In this document: positions 55,155 to 62,569 of the stretch, piece by piece
Position numbering within the stretch: position 1 is the first letter of the stretch
Layout of the letters: every line of letters begins with the position of its first letter
Origin: Micromonospora carbonacea
GTDB lineage: Bacteria > Actinomycetota > Actinomycetes > Mycobacteriales > Micromonosporaceae
Assembly (NCBI RefSeq): GCF_014205165.1
Contig: NZ_JACHMZ010000001.1
Coordinates: 1,896,001-1,960,000 of the forward strand
Reading direction: 5' to 3'
Length of the DNA: 64,000 bases
Position numbers and translations under genes: made by a program
The notes under the pieces: generated by a model
What the model was told of the DNA's origin: nothing
The model's input: the letters and a program-made list of their open reading frames with translations, nothing else
Database searches by the model: none

Positions 55155-57788
55155 TCAGCAGGTCGGCAGGACGTTGATGTTGTCGCCGCCTTCGAGGTTG
55201 AGCCAGGCCCACGGGATGTAGTTCTTCCCCTCGAACTCGACCCGCACCCACCAGCTGCTCTGCTTCTGGTCGTTGTAGATCCAGGAGTCGACGCTCTCGC
55301 CCTGCCGCTTGCAGTACGCCTTCAACCGGGTGCCCGGTCGGGCCCAGCCGACCTGCTTGTCGTTGTCCTGCCGGGGAACGGAGAAGATCTCGTTGCCGTT
55401 GCGGCCATCCACGTCCTTGTTGCAGTACGTCCGCTGGTCGCCGTCGGGGCCGTTGTTGCACGTCGCGACCCCGTACAGCGGGTCGGTGCTCTGCGCCCGC
55501 CTCGCCGTGCCCTCCCCGGCGGCGTTGCTCGCCGTCACCGTCGCCGTGTACGCCGTGCCCGGCGTCAGCCCCGGCACGGTCGCGCTGGCGCAGTTGCCGG
55601 CCGTGACCGGCTTCTCGCCCGGGACGCTGACCGTGCAGGTGGCCTGCCCGCCACCGGCGTCCACCGTGAAGTTCACCGTGACCGCCGTGGCCGTCGCCGA
55701 CGAACCGGTGACCGTGACCCGGGGCGGCGCCACCGTGCGGGCGGTGCCCGTCGCCGTCTCGCCCGGACCCGCCTCGTTGACCGCCTGCACCGTCACCGTG
55801 ACGCTCTGCCCGTCGCCCAGGCCGTCCACGGTGGCCCGGGTGTCGGTCACCTCGCTGCTGCGGCCGCCCGCCGCCACCAGGTACTTCGTTACCGGGCGGC
55901 CGTTGGCGGCGGCCGGCGACCACTGCACCGCCACGGTGCCCGGCCGGTTCGCCACCGTCGTCGCCCGCAGGTCGACCGGCGCGCCGGGCGCGGCGAACGG
56001 CACCACGCTGTTGCTCACCGGGGACGCCGCCGACCCCGCGCCCCGGTCGTTGACCGACACGACCGTGAACGCGTACTGCGTGCCGTAGTCCAGCTCGCCG
56101 GCCGGCACCACCAGCTCGGTCTTCGTCGACTCGCCGGCCGGCGCGTTGGCGCCCGCCGAGGTCGCCGTCACCGCGTACTTCGCGATGGTGTTGCCCTGGC
56201 CGTTCGCCGCCGGCCACTTCACCAGCACCGTGCCGTCGGGCCGGGCCTCGGCCGTCACGCCCGACGGCGGGTCCGGCACCGCCGCGGTCGGCGTCACCGG
56301 ATTGCTGGACCGCGCCGGGCCGTCGCCCTTGGCGTTGACCGCGTGCACCGAGAACCGGTACGTCTCGCCGTTGGTCAGGCCCGTGACCTCCACCGACCGC
56401 TGGTTGGCCCCCACCTCGCGGCGCTCCCCGGCACCCTCCACCACGTACCGGATGATCTCCGCGCCGTTCGCGGCCGCCGGCCGCCAGCTCACCCGGGCCC
56501 GCGCGTTGCCGGCCGACGCGGTGACGCTGCGCGGCGCGCTCGGCTTGCCCACCTTCGGCTTCTTCGGCGGGGGCGGCGGCGGGGGCACCGGCGGCGGGTC
56601 GCCGCCGAGCACGTCGTTGGCGTACTTGTTGACCTCGCGCACCCGGTGCTTGTCGTCGACCACCCGGGCGGTCGACGAGTCCGGCGCGTTGATGAACAGC
56701 CGGTTCTCCCGCACCTCCAGCTCCAGCGGGCCGGTGGAGCCCTTGCCGCCGATCGTGTCGACGAGCTGGCCGGAGGCGTCGAAGGAGTAGACGGTGCCCG
56801 TCGACTCGTCGGCACAGTAGAAGCGGTCCGCCCACGCCACGGCCGGGCTGAGCTCGTCGCCCCGGCCCGGCACCGTGAACTGCCGCTCCTCGCCGCCCGC
56901 GCCGATCACGTGCACCTTCCGCTCGCCGGCGACGGTCACCGGCACCTTCGGCCCGCTCGTGCGCGCCGGCAGCGCCCCCGGCCCGGCGATCGTCAGCGGG
57001 GTGCGGACCACCTCGCCGCGTTGCACCCGCACCAGCGTGCCGGCCGTGCGGTCGAGCACCGCGACGCCGTCGTCCAGCGTGGAGACCATCAGCTCGTGGC
57101 TGGGCTCGGCGACCTCGTACGTCTCGACCCGCTTCGGCGAGATGCCGCCGCCCGGCGGCGCGGCCGGGCCCGGCTCGGACGGCAGCTCCGCCGCCGTGAC
57201 CGCCGAGACGGTGCCCTCGGCCGGCACGGCGACCCACAGCCGGCCCTCGCCGTCGAACGCCCCGCCGGTGATCCCCGGCGGGTAGCGCACCGGCTCGCCC
57301 ACCGGGGCCAGCGAACGCGGGTCGAGCTGCCGGACGACGCCCTGCACGGCGTCCACCACGAACGCGGCATCGGAGTGCAGCGCCACGTTGACGCCCAGCC
57401 CCGGGGTGGTCCGGGTGCTGGCGGTGATCTGGAGGGTGGCCAGGTCCAGCGAGCTGACCTGCCCGGTGTTCAGGTCGCGCAGGATCAGCAGCCGGTCGGT
57501 CTGGACGACCTGCACCGGGTGCCGTCGCGCGTCGGGGACCTCCACCCGGGTGTCCACCCGCGCCGTCACGCCGTTGACCCGCGCCAGCTCGCTGCGCGCC
57601 GCGCTCCACAGCCAACTGCTGGCGTCGTAGTTGGCCACCGCGTTGTCGGCGGCGCCCAACCCGAGGACGGTGAGGCCCATCGCGGCCAGCAGCGCGGACA
57701 CCGTGCCGACGGTGACGAGGCCACCGCGCCAGCGCCGGCGGCGGGCGGCACCCGGCCCCGTGCTCACGGCGTCGTCGATGGTGGCCAC
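55155..57788 (-). CDS. Membrane-anchored fibronectin type III / beta-propeller-like protein
   Basis: About 877 residues. One N-terminal helix (GGLVTVGTVSALLAAMGLTV) puts the rest outside. Residues about 60-400 have repeated strand motifs (RLLILRDLNTGQVSSLDLATL, FVVDAVQGVVRQLDPRSL) suggesting a beta-propeller. A Pro-rich linker is followed by three to four Fn3 domains (SAPRSVTASAGNARARVSW, GVTAEARPDGTVLVKWPA, VDLRATTVANRPGTVAVQW) and a Cys-rich SH3-like end (WVRVEFEGKNYIPWAWLNLEG). GTG 57788 is chosen for GGGGAGG 9 nt upstream. It lies 27 bp before moxR and is probably in the same operon. Function unknown. Confidence 0.82.
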   Translation of the reverse strand: MATIDDAVSTGPGAARRRRWRGGLVTVGTVSALLAAMGLTVLGLGAADNAVANYDASSWLWSAARSELARVNGVTARVDTRVEVPDARRHPVQVVQTDRLLILRDLNTGQVSSLDLATLQITASTRTTPGLGVNVALHSDAAFVVDAVQGVVRQLDPRSLAPVGEPVRYPPGITGGAFDGEGRLWVAVPAEGTVSAVTAAELPSEPGPAAPPGGGISPKRVETYEVAEPSHELMVSTLDDGVAVLDRTAGTLVRVQRGEVVRTPLTIAGPGALPARTSGPKVPVTVAGERKVHVIGAGGEERQFTVPGRGDELSPAVAWADRFYCADESTGTVYSFDASGQLVDTIGGKGSTGPLELEVRENRLFINAPDSSTARVVDDKHRVREVNKYANDVLGGDPPPVPPPPPPPKKPKVGKPSAPRSVTASAGNARARVSWRPAAANGAEIIRYVVEGAGERREVGANQRSVEVTGLTNGETYRFSVHAVNAKGDGPARSSNPVTPTAAVPDPPSGVTAEARPDGTVLVKWPAANGQGNTIAKYAVTATSAGANAPAGESTKTELVVPAGELDYGTQYAFTVVSVNDRGAGSAASPVSNSVVPFAAPGAPVDLRATTVANRPGTVAVQWSPAAANGRPVTKYLVAAGGRSSEVTDTRATVDGLGDGQSVTVTVQAVNEAGPGETATGTARTVAPPRVTVTGSSATATAVTVNFTVDAGGGQATCTVSVPGEKPVTAGNCASATVPGLTPGTAYTATVTASNAAGEGTARRAQSTDPLYGVATCNNGPDGDQRTYCNKDVDGRNGNEIFSVPRQDNDKQVGWARPGTRLKAYCKRQGESVDSWIYNDQKQSSWWVRVEFEGKNYIPWAWLNLEGGDNINVLPTC

Positions 57789-57942
57789 AAGCGGCTGCCT
57801 CCCCGTGTCGTCATGGCAGGTGAGCGCCGTCCACTGGCGACCCTCCCGTGAGCCGGGTGCCATCATATGACCACCCTGAGACAGGGGAAACCCGCACCGT
57901 CGGCCCGCGCGCACCCAGCGTGCACGCCTTGTGGACGGTCGT

Positions 57943-60252
57943 TCAGCGCGGCGTGGCGGTCCGCTCCCGCTGCGTACACACCTGCCCGGAGGTGGCGAAC
58001 GCGTCGGTCGAGTACACGGCGAGCACCGTGAAGCAGTAGTCCACCCGGGCGTTCAGCCCGTTCACCGTGTAGCTGGTCTGCCCCGGGTCCACCGTGGCCA
58101 TCACCCCCAGCTTCTGCCCGGCCCGGCCACCGGCCACCATGAACGGCACCGCGCCGGCCGACGGGTCCGTCCAGGTCAGGGTGATCGTGCTGCTGTCGTC
58201 ACGCAGCTCCAGGTCACCCGGCGGCGGACCGTCCACCGTCGGCCCGGCCGCCGCCGACGGCGGCGTCGGCGGGGGCGGCCCCGCGGCGCGACCGAGCGCC
58301 AGCGCCGCGACGCCGACCACGACCGCGAGCACGACCAGGGCCGCCACCACGGCCACGACGATCAGCACCCGTCCGCGCCCGGCCTGCTTCTCCTCGGGGT
58401 ACGTCGTCTGCCACGCCTCGCGCGGGGACGGGTAATCGTCGTCGGGCCCCCCGCCACCCCGCTCGGGCCACGCCGGCCCGTCCCGCCCCGGCTGCCCGTC
58501 CCGCCCCGGTTGCCCGTCCCAGTCCGCTGCCGCCGGTGCGGGCGGGGCCGGTGCGCTCCCGGGGCCGACCGGTCCCGCCTCGACCGCTTCCCGCCCGGGC
58601 CACGGCGGCCGGTGGGGCCGGGCCGCCGGTCGGGGGTCGGGTGCGGGCGGCGGCGGGGACGCGTCCGGGTGCGCCGCCCCGTGGCCCGGGCCGAGCGCCC
58701 TCGCCGGGTCATGGAACGCCTGCGCCTGCGCCTGCGCCTGCGCCTGCGCCTGCGGCTGCGGTGCGGGTGCCGGCACCGTCAGCGGTACCGGTGCGGCGTC
58801 CGGTCCGGGCCCGACCGGGGCCGCCAGACGCCCGGGAGCGGGCCCGAGGGGCGGCAGGGCCGTGCCCCCGGCCGTCGGGTGGCCCGCGCCGCCCGGTGCG
58901 GAGAGTCCGTCGTCGACGGGCTCGGCCGGCGACGGCGAGGGCGAGACCCGGCCCCAGGGCGGCGCGGTCATGCCCCACGGCGGCACGGGCGTCCCGCTGA
59001 CCGGCGTGCCACTGACCGGCGACCCGCTGACCGGCGTGCCACTGACGGGGGTGCCGCTGACAGGGGTGCCGCTCACGGGCACGCCGCTGACCGGCGTGCG
59101 GCTGACGGGCGCTCCGCTCACGGGCCTGCTGGTCGGCGGAGCGCCCACGGGAGGGGCTCCGGTCGTCGGGGCCGACGAGGCGTCACCGCCCGGTTCGGTC
59201 GCGGCCCGGAGGCCCTCCTGCCGGGCGGCCTCCTCCCGCAGCAGGGGATCGAGCTGCCGTACCTGGATGGTCGGCTCGTCCCAACCGCGCGGCGGCGCGG
59301 GCGGCGGCGACGGCTGCGGCCCCGGCTCGGCGGGCGCGCGCGGGCCCGGCGGGTTCGGCGTGGCGCTCGGCGCAGGCGGGTGCGGCACCGGCCCGCCCTG
59401 CCTGCCGGGCCCGGGGCGCGGTGGAGCCGGGATCCGTGGCGCCGGTGGCGCCGCCTGCGGAGCCCACGGCGAGACCGGCTGCGGCGGCGCGTCGGCACCG
59501 GAAACGGGCCTCGTCGCAGCCGCCGGGGTCGCGGACACCGGCGAAGCCGGCGGTGCGCCCGGCGCGGTCGCCGGGTGCGGCGGCCCCAGTGCGTGCGGGG
59601 CGGGGGCGACGAACTCCGGCGACCGGGACGGCGCCGGGATCCGGGGCGGGGGCGGCGGCGGTTGCCGCGGCGGGCCGGACACCGGCGGCGGTAGCGGCGG
59701 CTGGCGCGGGAACGGCGGCGGGGACGTGGTCGAATCGCGCGGCGTCGGCGGTCCGGGTGGCGCGGCCGCGCGCGGGGCGGGCGGGGCGGGAGGAACAGGC
59801 GGCGTCGTGCCCGGCCCCGCGCCCCCGAGATAGTGCCGGGCCGCCTGTACCGCCGGGTGGTCGGCACCGAGCACGGCGGGGCCGGCGTCGGCCACCCGGG
59901 AGTAGTGGCGGCGGGCCTCGTGCCGGTTGCCCAGCTCCTCGGCGACCGAGGCGAGGTCGAAGGAGAACGCGAGCATCAGCGGGTCGGCGGGATGCCACCG
60001 GCGCTCGCCGGCCGCGAGGGCCCCCTCCAGCACGCGCCGCGCGGCGGCCGGGTCGTCGGCCTCCCGGTGCAGCCGGGCGAGCAGGTGGGCGGTGCCCAGG
60101 ACCTCCGGATGGTCCTCGCCGAAGCTGGCCCGCAGCGGGTCGATCGCGTCGGCCAACAGCCGGCACGCGCCCGCGACGTCGCCGGCGGCGCGCAGCGCGA
60201 GCGCCCGGTGCTGAAGTGCGGCCAGGGGAGAGGGCTGTGACACGTCAGCCAT
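57943..60252 (-). CDS. TPR and proline-rich membrane protein with C-terminal Fn3-like domain
   Basis: About 769 residues from ATG 60252. Residues 1-130 are kinesin-light-chain-like TPRs (GEDHPEVLGTAHLLARLHRE, LGNRHEARRHYSRVADAG). A very long Pro/Ala/Gly-rich linker (about 135-600) includes PVSGTP and QA repeats. One helix (RVLIVVAVVAALVVLAVVVG) then precedes an outside Fn3-like domain (LELRDDSSTITLTWTDP, TSYTVNGLNARVDYCFTVLA). So TPRs are cytoplasmic and Fn3 is outside. GTG 60384 is an in-frame alternative start with a TACTTT box 11 nt before it, but the extra 44 residues look non-coding. Upstream of the Fn3-moxR operon. Function not recognised. Confidence 0.75.
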   Translation of the reverse strand: MADVSQPSPLAALQHRALALRAAGDVAGACRLLADAIDPLRASFGEDHPEVLGTAHLLARLHREADDPAAARRVLEGALAAGERRWHPADPLMLAFSFDLASVAEELGNRHEARRHYSRVADAGPAVLGADHPAVQAARHYLGGAGPGTTPPVPPAPPAPRAAAPPGPPTPRDSTTSPPPFPRQPPLPPPVSGPPRQPPPPPPRIPAPSRSPEFVAPAPHALGPPHPATAPGAPPASPVSATPAAATRPVSGADAPPQPVSPWAPQAAPPAPRIPAPPRPGPGRQGGPVPHPPAPSATPNPPGPRAPAEPGPQPSPPPAPPRGWDEPTIQVRQLDPLLREEAARQEGLRAATEPGGDASSAPTTGAPPVGAPPTSRPVSGAPVSRTPVSGVPVSGTPVSGTPVSGTPVSGSPVSGTPVSGTPVPPWGMTAPPWGRVSPSPSPAEPVDDGLSAPGGAGHPTAGGTALPPLGPAPGRLAAPVGPGPDAAPVPLTVPAPAPQPQAQAQAQAQAQAFHDPARALGPGHGAAHPDASPPPPAPDPRPAARPHRPPWPGREAVEAGPVGPGSAPAPPAPAAADWDGQPGRDGQPGRDGPAWPERGGGGPDDDYPSPREAWQTTYPEEKQAGRGRVLIVVAVVAALVVLAVVVGVAALALGRAAGPPPPTPPSAAAGPTVDGPPPGDLELRDDSSTITLTWTDPSAGAVPFMVAGGRAGQKLGVMATVDPGQTSYTVNGLNARVDYCFTVLAVYSTDAFATSGQVCTQRERTATPR
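58717..58758. repeat. CGCCTG hexamer repeat coding for Gln-Ala dipeptides
   Basis: Six perfect copies plus one variant unit inside the linker of the TPR protein, giving a run of alternating Gln and Ala. In-frame, so length changes would not break the gene. Confidence 0.85.
58985..59130. repeat. 18-bp repeats coding for PVSGTP units
   Basis: About eight imperfect 18-bp units in the TPR protein linker encoding PVSGTP with variants such as PVSGSP, PVSGVP and PVSRTP. Synonymous differences between units show it is old rather than a recent expansion. Confidence 0.8.
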
Positions 60253-60462
60253 GCTGCCCGCAGAGGGCGGCCCGACGCCACCCGCAGGGTCGGGCCGTGA
60301 TCGCCCGGCGGCGTCTCCGGGCCGGCCGTCGTCGCCGCTGAGCTGGGCGGACGGCGCGGCCCAAGGGTGATGTGCATGATCCACGAGGGTTGTGTAAAGT
60401 AAGCCCCCGTGCGGCCCGCCGGGTCGACCGGAGGGCCGCGAAAACCCCTTCAGGCGACACGG

Positions 60463-60468
60463 TAGGCT
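60463..60468 (+). promoter_or_regulatory. TAGGCT -10 box of tRNA-Leu
   Basis: TAGGCT lies 10 bp before the first base of the mature tRNA. No clear -35. Confidence 0.45.
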
Positions 60469-60478
60469 GAGCGAGTAG

Positions 60479-60565
60479 GTCCGGGTGGCGGAATGGCAGA
60501 CGCGCTAGCTTGAGGTGCTAGTGCCCGTATAGGGCGTGGGGGTTCAAGTCCCCCCTCGGACACCA
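60479..60565 (+). tRNA. tRNA-Leu (anticodon GAG)
   Basis: 87 nt with encoded CCA. The acceptor stem GTCCGGG pairs with CTCGGAC (one G-U pair). The anticodon arm CTAGC-TTGAGGT-GCTAG gives anticodon GAG. The long variable arm expected of type II tRNAs and the T-arm GGGGGTTCAAGTCCCCC are present. Its 3' half is also the end of a serine-integrase reading frame on the other strand. Confidence 0.97.
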
Positions 60566-60760
60566 ACCGAATCCCAACGGTGCGCGGCAAGGTCAACACT
60601 TGCCCGCACCGTTTGTGTTTCCGGGTCGTACGCCAGGTGCAGCCCGAGGCTGCGGTAGACCTCCAGTTTGCGTTCCGGCTCGGCGTCGCGCAGGGCGCGC
60701 ACGAGGTCTCCGAGTTCGCAACGGGCGGCGTGCAGGTGCAGCGGGTGAGCCCCGGCGGTC
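60544..60760 (-). pseudogene. C-terminal remnant of a serine recombinase/integrase ending inside tRNA-Leu
   Basis: On the minus strand a frame of about 70 codons reads CELGDLVRALRDAEPERKLE, then VYRSLGLHLAYDPETQTVRA, then HRWDSVGVRGGT and TGA at 60546-60544. This is the typical end of actinobacterial large serine recombinases. The resolvase catalytic domain is gone: upstream the sequence switches at once to the DUF5662 gene, and the frame holds no further homology. The last codons are read from the T-arm of tRNA-Leu, so the tRNA 3' end was probably the attachment core. Confidence 0.8.
60576..60620 (+). terminator. Stem-loop with T-rich tail after tRNA-Leu
   Basis: 60576-60591 pairs with 60599-60613 with one bulged C and a 7-nt loop, followed by GTTTGTGTTT. 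It terminates the tRNA while its other strand encodes integrase residues. Confidence 0.75.
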
Positions 60761-61240
60761 CTATCGGTCGGTGCGGGTGGTCTCGTCGGCGATCCAGCCG
60801 AGGTGCCGGGCCGTGTTGGTCAGGATCTCGGCGAGTTGCGCGTCGATGCCGAACCGCTCGAAGCTCTTCGGCATGCTGTCGGCGAGGTCGCTGCCGCGCC
60901 GTTCGGACGCGGCTCGCCAGTCGGCCAGCATCTCGATCAGGTCCACGAGGGTCATCCCGTTAATGCCACGGTCGTGGTGTTCCGGGTGATGCGCGTTGTG
61001 CGCGTAGTGGTGAGCGAGGCCGTCGCCCATCGCCGCAAGCCAGGCTCGGTACTCGTCGCTGCCGTACTCGGCCGCCTGGAGCTTCGGCACGTACTCGTCG
61101 TACGTCTCCACCTCGGGCGGCTCAAGCTTGGACAGGTCGTGCTGGGTGGACCGGGCGATCAGTTCCTTGATCGGGGCGCCCATGAGGGTGCCAACGCGGA
61201 GGCTGTGGATTAGGGTGCCGGGGCGGCTGTCGTAGGTCAC
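60761..61240 (-). CDS. DUF5662 family phage-type protein
   Basis: 159 residues. Family signatures include PGTLIHSLRVGTLM, HDLSKLEPPEVETYDEY, YGSDEYRAWLAAM, HHYAHNAHHPEHH and MTLVDLIEMLADWRAASER. The HD, HH and DLIEM pattern suggests a metal-dependent HD-like phosphohydrolase fold. DUF5662 is found mainly in phages and mobile elements; function unknown. GTG 61240 is the start. It directly abuts the integrase remnant, which fits cargo left behind after deletion. Confidence 0.82.
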   Translation of the reverse strand: MTYDSRPGTLIHSLRVGTLMGAPIKELIARSTQHDLSKLEPPEVETYDEYVPKLQAAEYGSDEYRAWLAAMGDGLAHHYAHNAHHPEHHDRGINGMTLVDLIEMLADWRAASERRGSDLADSMPKSFERFGIDAQLAEILTNTARHLGWIADETTRTDR

Positions 61241-61392
61241 GGTGTCCTCCGGGGTCGGCTGGTGCGGATGAGTGCGCCGATGGCCTGGGAGAGCCAGACG
61301 AAGTCAGTACGGGTGACTCGCAGCCTGTTCCGGACGGCTCGCAAGATCATCCGCAAGGTAGACCCGGATTCCGTAAGGTTCGGGTGGACACG

Positions 61393-61422
61393 ACAACTTG
61401 CAAGCGTAGCGCAGCAAGTTGT
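61393..61422. promoter_or_regulatory. Inverted repeat ACAACTTGC / GCAAGTTGT
   Basis: Exact 9-bp arms 61393-61401 and 61414-61422 with a 12-bp spacer, upstream of the DUF5662 gene. Its form suits the operator of a plasmid- or phage-type repressor that is not in the window. Confidence 0.55.
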
Positions 61423-61520
61423 GGATCCTGTTACCGGATCTCGCCGCCAACGGGGGCGTTAGCGGCAGCGTGCCCTAACCCGACGAGCGCCCGACGTCGT
61501 CGGAGCAAGTTGGAGTAGAA

Positions 61521-61539
61521 GTCTGACTATTGGTCAGAC
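61521..61539. promoter_or_regulatory. Inverted repeat GTCTGAC / GTCAGAC
   Basis: Exact 7-bp arms 61521-61527 and 61533-61539 around TATTG, 60 bp before the mobC-like remnant. Operator-like. Confidence 0.45.
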
Positions 61540-61598
61540 GGGCCGCGTGGCGGCCGGGCAGATCAGGGCGGCGTCGGCCCGCGGGAAGGGTGGTCGAC

Positions 61599-61980
61599 GT
61601 GGCTGAGCCGCCGCAGGTCGGTGTGGTCCGGTTCGGTGCCAGTGAGCGCCGGCGGCGTGCCCACATCGATGATGATCCGCGGGTGCCCGGGTGACCGTGC
61701 GGCTGTCCGAGGCGGAACGGACGGCGGTCGAGGCGAACGCGGCGGCGGCCCGGATGGCCACCTCGGCGTACCTGGCGGAGGCCGGTTTGGTACCGCTCGT
61801 ACCCGCCCCGCCCGGTCAAGGTGGGGGCGGGGAGACGGGCCCGTTGCTGGTCGAGTTGATGGGCGTGCACCGGCAGGTGCAGGGCGCGGCGGCCAACCTC
61901 AAACCAAGCGGTGACACGGCTGCACTCGACCGGTGAGCCGGCCGGGGACCTGGCCGCCACCCAGGTAACCAACCCTCCGG
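61599..61980 (+). pseudogene. MobC-like relaxosome accessory gene, frameshifted
   Basis: Three overlapping pieces in different frames rebuild one protein. GTG 61599 reads VGVVRFGASERRRRAH and stops at 61694. A second frame from 61691 reads VRLSEAERTAVEANAAAARM, TSAYLAEAGL and LLVELMGVHRQVQGAAANL, the ribbon-helix-helix and core of plasmid mobilisation MobC proteins. Near 61900 a one-base insertion (AAA for AA) shifts out of the expected NLNQAVTRLHSTGEPAGDL, which is intact in the next frame. It is therefore decayed. Its family nicks-associated role is in conjugative transfer. Confidence 0.72.
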
Positions 61981-61983
61981 CGA

Positions 61984-62205
61984 ACCGGGGAAACCTCAGG
62001 CGTGCACTTCACCAACTTCACGGTCCAGGGCAAAGCGGTCACCAGCCAGACCGATTCGGATGCGAGCTGGAACATCAACGCTTACGTCTCGAGCGTCACC
62101 TTCTCCACGCCGCCCCCGACTACGGCGCCGCCGAGCCAGTCCGGTGCCTGCGAGGTGGGCTACACGATGAACTCCTGGAACGACGGGTTCACCGCCAGCA
62201 TCCGG
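61984..62205 (+). pseudogene. Fragment of a secreted polysaccharide-active enzyme with start of a CBM2
   Basis: The frame reads SGVHFTNFTVQGKAVTSQTD, DASWNINAYVSSVTF, a Pro/Thr linker (STPPPTTAPPSQS) and then CEVGYTMNSWNDGFTAS, the first strands of a family-2 cellulose-binding module. The catalytic domain before it and the rest of the CBM after it are missing. It joins directly to the mobC-like remnant at about 61980, a rearrangement scar. Confidence 0.65.
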
Positions 62206-62569
62206 GACCGGCGACGGATATGGCGGATACGGATGCGTTCGAGTCATGGTCGGTCCGGGCGGGATCGCGTCCTGCCGGACCGGTGCGTCCACGTCGGCCA
62301 CGGCACCTGGCAGCCCGTTCACAGCATGGAAACATAAGAATTAATCTGGTTCTCCGCTCCTTTGTGGACCTTGGCGGTCGTCGATGTCATGCTCATGTGC
62401 GAGCGTCTATCGTTGTCGTGCGAGGATGGGGAACGCCTGTGCTGCTTGGTTCGCCATCGACTTCGTCGCCGCCCGCGTGCGGCCGTCGGTGTGGGTTTGC
62501 CGCCGGGGCTGACGGCCCGCGCCTCGTCGACGCCCCGATCCACGGCCAGAACGGGAAGGTGGCGGTCAC
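62206..62569 (+). other. Junction stretch before the halogenase
   Basis: Relatively AT-rich around 62330-62400, unlike the rest of the window. It must contain the halogenase promoter; a GGAAGG purine tract precedes the ATG. I recognise no gene. Confidence 0.4.

Larger units (their letters stand above)
61241..61598. other. Island regulatory stretch without a clear gene
   Basis: Lower GC than the chromosome around it. Contains two palindromes listed separately and must hold the promoters for the DUF5662 gene and the mobC-like remnant. No credible coding frame. Confidence 0.5.

Noticed and set aside
57943..60252. Type VII secretion component reading of the Pro-rich TPR protein
   Set aside because: No WXG100, EccC or mycosin genes are present; the TPR and Fn3 features do not match Ecc proteins.
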